A DNA stretch of 5,097 bases. Origin: Bradyrhizobium sp. GTDB taxonomy: Bacteria; Pseudomonadota; Alphaproteobacteria; Rhizobiales; Xanthobacteraceae. Shown here piece by piece: positions 1 to 5,097 of the stretch (its first letter is position 1; every line of letters begins with the position of its first letter). Location: NCBI GenBank assembly GCA_025960445.1, contig JAICIT010000249.1, positions 1 through 5,097 on the forward strand, written 5' to 3'. The position numbers and the translations under genes were made by a program. The notes below the pieces were generated by a model. It had not been told where the DNA came from. It was given only the letters and a program-made list of their open reading frames with translations, and made no database searches.

Positions 1-16
1 CACACTCTCGCGCGCG

Positions 17-1264
17 TCAGGCCTTATGCCCGAGCTCGGCACATGTGCGCAGATTAGCCTCGTTGGGCTCGTCTGTGCTGATCACCTCGAATACATCGGA
101 ATCGTTGCGCAGGTTTTTTGATTTCGACTTGATGACCAGCACCGACTGGACCGATTGGTGATCGCATTTTCGATAATATTGCGGTCCCTTGTAGAAGTCG
201 TATTTAAGCGCTTCCAGCGCGGCGACTACCTTGTCGGTTTCGACGCTGCCGGCATTCTTGACCGCGGTGAGGACAGTTCGCACGCCGCCATAGCCGAGCG
301 CGCCGTAATCGGTCGGCAGCTTGCCGTCGTACATTTTTTTGAAAGCTTCGTTGAACGCCTTTGTGGACGCAAACTTATCCTCGATCCCCCAGTAGAACGA
401 ACACCCGCCGATCACGCCCTCGAACGCCTGCGGCCCGGCGGCGACCCGGCTCGCATGCGAAAGCAGAGGCGCGATGATTTGCGTCGTCTGCTTGATGCCG
501 AAATCGGTCGCCTGCTTCAGCACGATCTGCTGGTCACGGCCGAAGTTGCTGATGCAGAGGATATCCGGTTTCAGCGCCTGGATTCGCGGGAGCAGCGTCG
601 AGAAATCGGATGTGCCGAGCGGGTGGCGGATGTCGCCGAGATTTTGGATATTGAATGTCTTGCCGACTTCGAGGAAGCCACGGACCATTTCGTGACCGTA
701 GGCATAATCGGCGGTGAGGAACGCAACCTTTTTGCCAAAGTGCGAAAATGCATAGCGGCCGACTGCGCCCGAGGTCAAATGCGGATTCAAGGCTTCATGG
801 AAAGTGAAACGGCTGAAATCGGCAGCTTCGTTGATCGCATCCGACTGGCTGATTGAATTGAAGATGATCCCGCGCTCTTTGGTAACGTTGTTGATCGCGA
901 GTTGCACCGCGGCGGAAAGACTGCCGACGACGAAATTCACCTTTTCCTTTTCGACCAGTTCCAGCGTCCGCGTCGCGGCTTCACCCGGATTGAGCTTGTC
1001 GTCGCGAACCAGAAGCTCCGCCTTGCGGCCGTTGAGCCCGCCCGCATCGTTGAACTGCGCGATGGCAAGCTGCGCGGCGCGCACCTGGTCCTGCGCTTCG
1101 GTGCCATAGGGCCCGGTCAGGGGAACCGGAAAACCGATTTTGATATTTGCTTCCTGCGCCTGCAGCAAATTGATGCGAAATGGCGAGGCGGCAAACGCCG
1201 CTCCGGCGCTAGCCGTCGCCAGCAAGCGACGACGGGTCATCGATGCGGACGTGATCTTTTTCAT
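17..1264 (-). CDS. ABC transporter substrate-binding protein (branched-chain amino acid/amide type, Tat-like signal)
   Basis: This 415-residue protein is a type 1 periplasmic binding protein of the LivJ / Peripla_BP_6 family, which delivers small solutes (amino acids, amides, urea, aromatic acids) to an ABC importer. The N-terminus has a twin-arginine-like motif T10-R-R-R-L-L-A, then an Ala-rich stretch. Cleavage is likely near A36 (LLQA/QEAN). The mature protein starts with the typical strand IKIGFPVPLTGPYG (41-54). Other family features are GSLSAAV (114-120) in the ligand cleft, DYAYGHEM (186-193), and GPQYYRKCDHQ (360-370) near the C-terminus. The ATG at 1264 is chosen because AGGGAG lies 9 bases upstream and it places the signal peptide correctly. 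A TTG at 1318 would add 18 polar residues. The gene follows the hydroxylase large subunit by 50 bases with no visible terminator, so it is probably co-transcribed. Four cysteines (237, 288, 367, 408) occur in the mature part. The ligand cannot be read from sequence, and the cognate permease and ATPase are outside the window. Confidence 0.93.
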   Translation of the reverse strand: MKKITSASMTRRRLLATASAGAAFAASPFRINLLQAQEANIKIGFPVPLTGPYGTEAQDQVRAAQLAIAQFNDAGGLNGRKAELLVRDDKLNPGEAATRTLELVEKEKVNFVVGSLSAAVQLAINNVTKERGIIFNSISQSDAINEAADFSRFTFHEALNPHLTSGAVGRYAFSHFGKKVAFLTADYAYGHEMVRGFLEVGKTFNIQNLGDIRHPLGTSDFSTLLPRIQALKPDILCISNFGRDQQIVLKQATDFGIKQTTQIIAPLLSHASRVAAGPQAFEGVIGGCSFYWGIEDKFASTKAFNEAFKKMYDGKLPTDYGALGYGGVRTVLTAVKNAGSVETDKVVAALEALKYDFYKGPQYYRKCDHQSVQSVLVIKSKSKNLRNDSDVFEVISTDEPNEANLRTCAELGHKA

Positions 1265-1273
1265 TTTGGTCGT

Positions 1274-1279
1274 CTCCCT
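1274..1279 (-). promoter_or_regulatory. Shine-Dalgarno of the substrate-binding protein gene
   Basis: On the minus strand this reads AGGGAG, 9 bases before the ATG at 1264-1262. It decides the start in favour of this ATG over the TTG at 1318 and the internal ATG at 1240. It lies in the 50-base gap (1265-1314) after the large-subunit gene. I see no convincing hairpin terminator or promoter in that gap, which is consistent with read-through. Confidence 0.7.
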
Positions 1280-1314
1280 GAATTTTATGTTCGTTTCGTC
1301 GGCCTCGTGCTCGA

Positions 1315-3708
1315 TCAAATTTTTCGCAAGGCGGTCAGGATAACCCGCGGCGTCAGCGGAATCTCCGTGATAATAGCGCCGAACGGCCTCAGCGCATCAT
1401 TCACAGCATTGGCCACCGCCGCGGCTGCTCCCGCTGTTCCGGCCTCTCCCGCGCCCTTTGCGCCCAATTCCGTTTCCGCAGTGGGGGATACCACGTGGGC
1501 GACATCAATGTCAGGCATTTCGCCGGACATCGGCACCAGATAATCGGCCATGTTGGCGTTGGTCAGTTGGCCGCGCTCATCATAGATGCACTTTTCGAAC
1601 AGCGCCGCGCCAAGGCCCTGGACCACTCCGCCCCGAATCTGCTCGTCCACCAGCTGCGGATTTACGATCGTGCCGCAATCCTCGACTACCCAGTGCCGCA
1701 GCAGCTTCACAAACCCGGTGTCGGTATCGACTTCGAGCCAGGAGGCCTGGACGCCATTCGTAAAGGCAAACGGGTATTCGCGCGGCACGAAATGACGGGT
1801 CGCCATCAATTCCGGCTGAATTCCAGGCGGCAAGGTATCGGGGCGGAAATAGACAATTCTGGCGAGTTCGCGCAGCTCAATGCGCGATGAGCCATCACTT
1901 GCGTTGACAACCGCGTCATTGGCGATGTCCAGTTCGTCGGGCGAAGACTGAAGGATCGCAGCGGCGACATCGAGGATGTTCTTGCGAAGCACCTTCGCAG
2001 CCTGCAGAGCGGCCTCGCCGCCGATCCCTGCTCCTCTCGAAGCCCAGGTGCCACCGCCATAAGGCGTATTGTCGGTGTCGCCGAGAATGACGCGGACGCG
2101 CTCCATCGAGACACCAAGCACGCTGCCGACGATCTGCGCGGTGAGGGATTCTGATCCTTGTCCCTGCTCGGTGATACTGGTCTGGCAAATCACCGCCCCT
2201 TGAGCATCCAGCCGCACCGCGACACCGTCCTGCGATGAGATGCGCGCGCCGCCGACACCATAGAAAGCCGCACTTGGGTTGGTGACTTCGATAAAGCTGG
2301 CAATGCCGATGCCGCGATGAATATTCTTCTCGCGCAAGGCCTCCTGTTCGGCACGGAGCTCTTCGTAGTTCATCATGGTCACGAGCTTGTTCATTGCCGC
2401 ATGATGCGACAACAGCTCAAATCGAAGACCGGACGGCGATGTGCACGGGTAAGCGTGGTCGGGAATGAGATTGCGGCGCCGGATCTCCACCGGATCCATG
2501 CCGATTTTCGCTGCCGCCAAATCGACAAGGCCCTCCGTAATCGAACAGGCGATGGGATGACCGACCGCGCGGTACTGGCACATGACGTTCTTGTTCTGGA
2601 ACACCACGCGGGCATGGGCGCGATAGTTCTTGGTCAGATACGGACCGCCGACCAGATTGACGATCTGGTTTGCTTCGATGGCGCTGGTCCGCGGATACAT
2701 CGAATACGGGCCGATCCCGGTGAGATCGTCGATCTCGAACGTCACGATGCTGCCATCGCGCTTGACACCCACCCTGCCCTTGCACCGGTGGTCGCGCGCA
2801 TGAATATCGGTATTGAAGCTTTCAACCCGGTCAGCAACGAACTTGATAGGACGGCGCAGCAGTTTGGATAGCGCGTACGTCGCCATTTCGTCGGCATAGA
2901 TGTGAACCTTGATGCCGAAGGAGCCACCGACGTCCTTGCAAATCACGCGAACCTGCGAATCCTCAAGCCCGAGATGCAGGGCGGCGATGTTCTGCACCAT
3001 GTGCGGCGCCTGCGTGCCCTGATAGATGGTGAGCCTTTTTTCGCCCTCGTTCCAGTCGGCGACCACCGAGCGGGGCTCCAGCGTTACGCCGGTGTGCCGG
3101 CCAAAGATGAAATCCGCTTCCACCACCTCATCGGCATCGGCGAACGCGGCGTCAACCGCGCCAACATCAAGGCTGCGCTCGAACGCCAGATTGTCGCCGA
3201 GCAGGGGATGAATGACCGGTGTCTGCGCGTCCAAGGCCGTGCGCATATCTGTGACGGCCGGCAACTGCTCGTATTCGACGCTGACCATTTCCATCGCATC
3301 TTCGGCGAGCGCGCGGCTGCTCGCGACGATGGCGGCGACGGCTTCGCCCTGCCAGCACGCCCGCTCGATCGCGATCGCATGCTGCGGTGCCGACTTGAGT
3401 CCCTTCAGATGCGAGAGCACGCCCACCCACGGCGTGATCACGGAGGCGAGGTCTTTGCCGCTCACGACGGCGATGACACCGGGCAACGCCACTGCCGCCG
3501 TCGCGTCGATTGCGACAATACGCGCATGCGCGTGCGGGGAGCGGAGGAATGCCACATGGGCCATGCGCGGCAATTCGATATCGCTCACATAAAGCCCACG
3601 CCCCTGCATCAGGCGATCGAGATTGGGACGGGGCACAGACTTGCCGATGTACGAGTTCGGCCGATCGAGTTCAGAGAGAATTTCGGGGTTCGCCGTCGTT
3701 ACTGTCAT
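1315..3708 (-). CDS. Molybdenum hydroxylase large subunit, molybdopterin cytosine dinucleotide-binding (CoxL/XdhA-like)
   Basis: This 797-residue protein is the catalytic subunit of a xanthine oxidase-family hydroxylase and binds the Mo cofactor. The length matches CoxL-type subunits (about 770-810). Domains in order are the a/b hammerhead (about 37-153), first MoCo-binding domain (about 175-415) and second MoCo-binding domain (about 440-765). Visible motifs are LEPR (210-213), GGSFGIK (261-267), the active-site loop QYRAVGH (378-384), GQGSE (516-520), TPYGGGTWASRG (548-559) and GAKGAGEAGT (749-758), whose E755 corresponds to the conserved catalytic Glu. The loop lacks the Cys of CO dehydrogenases (AYxCSFR) and differs from AYRGAGR of form II enzymes, so CO is not a likely substrate. 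No signal peptide is seen, so the enzyme should be cytoplasmic. The ATG at 3708 overlaps the small-subunit stop as ATGA. The frame stays open upstream to 3888, but that 60-residue extension is Arg-rich out-of-frame reading of the small-subunit gene. The true substrate is unknown; an N-heterocycle or aldehyde is possible. Confidence 0.95.
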   Translation of the reverse strand: MTVTTANPEILSELDRPNSYIGKSVPRPNLDRLMQGRGLYVSDIELPRMAHVAFLRSPHAHARIVAIDATAAVALPGVIAVVSGKDLASVITPWVGVLSHLKGLKSAPQHAIAIERACWQGEAVAAIVASSRALAEDAMEMVSVEYEQLPAVTDMRTALDAQTPVIHPLLGDNLAFERSLDVGAVDAAFADADEVVEADFIFGRHTGVTLEPRSVVADWNEGEKRLTIYQGTQAPHMVQNIAALHLGLEDSQVRVICKDVGGSFGIKVHIYADEMATYALSKLLRRPIKFVADRVESFNTDIHARDHRCKGRVGVKRDGSIVTFEIDDLTGIGPYSMYPRTSAIEANQIVNLVGGPYLTKNYRAHARVVFQNKNVMCQYRAVGHPIACSITEGLVDLAAAKIGMDPVEIRRRNLIPDHAYPCTSPSGLRFELLSHHAAMNKLVTMMNYEELRAEQEALREKNIHRGIGIASFIEVTNPSAAFYGVGGARISSQDGVAVRLDAQGAVICQTSITEQGQGSESLTAQIVGSVLGVSMERVRVILGDTDNTPYGGGTWASRGAGIGGEAALQAAKVLRKNILDVAAAILQSSPDELDIANDAVVNASDGSSRIELRELARIVYFRPDTLPPGIQPELMATRHFVPREYPFAFTNGVQASWLEVDTDTGFVKLLRHWVVEDCGTIVNPQLVDEQIRGGVVQGLGAALFEKCIYDERGQLTNANMADYLVPMSGEMPDIDVAHVVSPTAETELGAKGAGEAGTAGAAAAVANAVNDALRPFGAIITEIPLTPRVILTALRKI

Positions 3709-4190
3709 GACCGGCGTCCCGCGCGACTCCGCGCGGTGGTCTCCACCGCGTCGATGATGGCATGGTAGCCGGTGCAACGACAATAATTGCCGGAGAGATG
3801 CTCGCGAATCCGCTCGCGGTCCGGCGCCGGCTCCCGCTTCAACAAATCCTGGGCGGCCATCAGCATTCCCGGCGTGCAGTAACCGCATTGCAGCGCATTG
3901 CGATCCCGGAACGCCGCCTGCAAATCGGCGACCTCACCGCTGTCGGACAACCCCTCAATCGTCTGAACCGACGCACCGTCCGCCTGAACCGCCAGCATCA
4001 GGCAGGAACGAACGATATCCTCATTCACCCGCACCGTGCAGGCGCCGCAAACTCCGTGCTCGCAACCGACGTGAGTCCCGGTCAGCTTAAGCTGCTCACG
4101 CAAGAAATCCGCCAGATTGATCCGGGGCAGAACATGCGCATCGACGCGCTCGCCGTTGACCTCGAGTGAGATCGGCATCGGAGCGGTCAC
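3705..4190 (-). CDS. Molybdenum hydroxylase small subunit, two [2Fe-2S] clusters (CoxS-like)
   Basis: This 161-residue electron-transfer subunit passes electrons from the Mo centre to FAD. The N-terminal plant-ferredoxin-type domain (about 9-70) binds one cluster through C43, C48, C51 and C63 (C-x4-C-x2-C-x11-C). The C-terminal helical domain (about 75-150) binds the second, Mo-proximal cluster through C102 and C105 (QCGYCTPG) and C137 and C139 (NYCRCTGY). All eight ligands are present, and Q101 sits where the family has a Gln next to the pterin. Length is normal (150-170). There is no Tat leader, unlike periplasmic aldehyde oxidoreductases, so the complex should be cytoplasmic. The start is GTG, overlapping the FAD-subunit stop as GTGA, with GGGGGA 5 bases upstream. 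An ATG four codons later (4178) has a poorer ribosome site. The last ten residues (TTARSRAGRRS) are a basic tail. The gene is translationally coupled on both sides, and its role is fixed by the neighbouring subunits. Confidence 0.96.
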   Translation of the reverse strand: MTAPMPISLEVNGERVDAHVLPRINLADFLREQLKLTGTHVGCEHGVCGACTVRVNEDIVRSCLMLAVQADGASVQTIEGLSDSGEVADLQAAFRDRNALQCGYCTPGMLMAAQDLLKREPAPDRERIREHLSGNYCRCTGYHAIIDAVETTARSRAGRRS

Positions 4191-5068
4191 GCATGTCCCC
4201 CGATGTCGAGATCGGGACGGCCGAGAAGCGAGGCCACGCCTCGCGCCATCAACAGCCTTGCCAGATGGCGGCGCATGGAGCTCGAGGCCTGCTGATCTTC
4301 GTGGGGGCCGAGCTCATGGCTAAGCGCAGCCAACGCCGCCGACAGCGCCACGGGCGTGACGCTCACGCCGACCAGCGCTTTCGCGGCTTTGGCCAATACG
4401 GGCTGGTCAGCGATGGCAAAGAACGCCATCCGCAGGTCTGTGAATTTGCCGCCGTCCACGACCGCCTGTGCCGCCAGGCCGGTAATTGCGTAATCGCCCC
4501 GACGCCGCGCGAATTCCTGGAAGAAATATGCGGAGTTTTTACGCACGATCGGCAGCTCGATCGCAACCAGCAATTCTTGGGGCGACAGCACAGTCTCGTA
4601 AATGCCCTTGAAGAAATCCCCGGCCGCTACGCGCCGTTCGCCTTTCGGACCGCTGATGATAATGCTCGCATTTAGGGCCAGCATGCAGGCCGGAAGTTCG
4701 GATGCGGGATCTGCGTGCGCCAGGCTGCCGCCGATCGTTCCCCTGTTGCGGATCGCGGGATGAGCGATCTCGGCGACGGCTTTCCTCAGCAGCGGCGCGT
4801 GGGTGGCCACTTCCGCGGATATCTGAAGATCGACATGGCGCGTCAATGCGCCGATTTTCAGGATACCCTTGGCAACACCGATGCCGCGCAGCTCGGTGAG
4901 TTCGCCGATATCCACGATGAATTCCGGAGAGATCAAACGCAAATTCATGGCGGGCATCAAACTCTGGCCGCCCGATAACACCTTTGCCCTGTCGCCGTAT
5001 GCAACGAGCAACTCCAATGCATTCGACACGCTGGTCGCCCGTGCGTAGCTGAAAGCCGAGGCTTTCAT
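4187..5068 (-). CDS. Molybdenum hydroxylase medium subunit, FAD-binding (CoxM-like)
   Basis: This 293-residue flavoprotein subunit takes electrons from the [2Fe-2S] subunit and passes them to the final acceptor. The PCMH-type FAD-binding domain (about 3-175) carries both family FAD motifs: SGGQS (32-36, CoxM has AGGHS) and TIGG (111-114) within the block from R107 to P126 (NRGTIGGSLAHADPASELP). The C-terminal CO dehydrogenase flavoprotein domain (about 180-285) includes FARRRGDYAI (186-195). Length is normal (about 265-300), and no residues of the two motifs are missing. The ATG at 5068 is preceded by GGGGAGG with 8 bases of spacing. This is the first gene of the visible operon, and its TGA overlaps the GTG of the small subunit. 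The order FAD, Fe-S, Mo (M-S-L) is that of classical coxMSL. The electron acceptor (NAD, quinone or cytochrome) cannot be told from the sequence. Confidence 0.95.
   Translation of the reverse strand: MKASAFSYARATSVSNALELLVAYGDRAKVLSGGQSLMPAMNLRLISPEFIVDIGELTELRGIGVAKGILKIGALTRHVDLQISAEVATHAPLLRKAVAEIAHPAIRNRGTIGGSLAHADPASELPACMLALNASIIISGPKGERRVAAGDFFKGIYETVLSPQELLVAIELPIVRKNSAYFFQEFARRRGDYAITGLAAQAVVDGGKFTDLRMAFFAIADQPVLAKAAKALVGVSVTPVALSAALAALSHELGPHEDQQASSSMRRHLARLLMARGVASLLGRPDLDIGGHA
4196..4201 (-). promoter_or_regulatory. Shine-Dalgarno supporting the GTG start of the [2Fe-2S] subunit
   Basis: On the minus strand this reads GGGGGA, 5 bases before the GTG at 4190-4188, and lies inside the last codons of the FAD-subunit gene (the Gly-Gly of GGHA). 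It supports the GTG over the ATG at 4178-4176, which is preceded by no purine-rich run. Confidence 0.55.
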
Positions 5069-5076
5069 GAACGTAG

Positions 5077-5083
5077 CCTCCCC
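5077..5083 (-). promoter_or_regulatory. Strong Shine-Dalgarno of the FAD-binding subunit gene
   Basis: On the minus strand this reads GGGGAGG, 8 bases before the ATG at 5068-5066. It is the best ribosome site in the window, fitting the first gene of a coupled set. Only 14 further bases remain upstream. A TAA in the transcribed direction at 5097-5095 could be the end of a preceding gene or chance, and no promoter can be assessed. Confidence 0.75.
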
Positions 5084-5097
5084 GGCCGCTTCGCTTA

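Noticed and set aside
155..856. A plus-strand open frame (233 codons) antisense to the binding protein gene.
   Set aside because: It is rich in Arg, Asp, Glu and Ala with no domain or good ribosome site that I can see. It mirrors the codon structure of the real gene on the other strand.
1265..1314. A possible intrinsic terminator or promoter in the gap between the large subunit and the binding protein.
   Set aside because: No stable inverted repeat followed by a T-run on the minus strand is visible, and I see no convincing -35/-10 pair.
2902..3768. A long plus-strand open frame (288 codons) antisense to the large subunit.
   Set aside because: Its product is His/Arg-rich with no recognisable domain, and it lies opposite a well-conserved enzyme. 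Such frames are common opposite GC-rich genes with strong third-position bias.
3709..3888. A 60-codon upstream extension of the large-subunit reading frame.
   Set aside because: It overlaps the small-subunit gene in another frame and gives an Arg/His/Gly-rich sequence unlike any large subunit. The ATG at 3708 in the ATGA overlap starts directly before the expected N-terminus.
4166..4675. A plus-strand open frame (169 codons) opposite the FAD subunit and the start of the small subunit.
   Set aside because: It has no recognisable domain. The opposite strand carries intact FAD-binding motifs and an unbroken, full-length family member.
1315..5068. Calling the operon a CO dehydrogenase (coxMSL) from its gene order.
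   Set aside because: The large subunit lacks the AYxCSFR loop and its Cu-binding Cys. Gene order alone does not establish CO oxidation.

Overview
The window is a compact, GC-rich stretch read entirely from the minus strand. It holds one apparent operon: a three-subunit molybdenum hydroxylase (xanthine oxidase / aerobic CO dehydrogenase superfamily) followed by a periplasmic solute-binding protein of an ABC transporter. Base composition, codon use, the twin-arginine type signal on the binding protein and the protein styles suggest an alphaproteobacterium, perhaps near Bradyrhizobium or Rhodopseudomonas. This placement is an impression from sequence style, not a computed result.

Layout in transcription order (right to left): a strong Shine-Dalgarno at 5083-5077; the FAD subunit (CoxM-like, 5068-4187); the [2Fe-2S] subunit (CoxS-like, GTG start, 4190-3705); the large molybdopterin subunit (CoxL-like, 3708-1315); a 50-base gap; and the extracellular ligand-binding protein (1264-17). 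The M/S and S/L junctions are 4-base start/stop overlaps (GTGA and ATGA), so the three enzyme subunits are almost certainly translated as a coupled unit. No promoter, terminator, tRNA, repeat, mobile element or CRISPR is visible. Only 29 bases lie upstream of the first gene and 16 downstream of the last.

Inferred joint function: the binding protein captures a small solute in the periplasm for an ABC importer whose permease and ATPase are not in the window. The cytoplasmic hydroxylase then oxidises that solute or a derivative. Electrons would pass Mo -> two [2Fe-2S] clusters -> FAD -> an external acceptor. The gene order M-S-L is that of true CO dehydrogenase operons, but the active-site loop reads QYRAVGH. 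It therefore has neither the CO dehydrogenase signature (AYxCSFR, whose Cys carries Cu) nor the common form II signature (AYRGAGR). Residues that anchor purines in bovine xanthine oxidase also appear replaced. The enzyme is best called a molybdenum hydroxylase of unknown substrate; labels such as 'CO dehydrogenase' or 'xanthine dehydrogenase' would over-state what is known.
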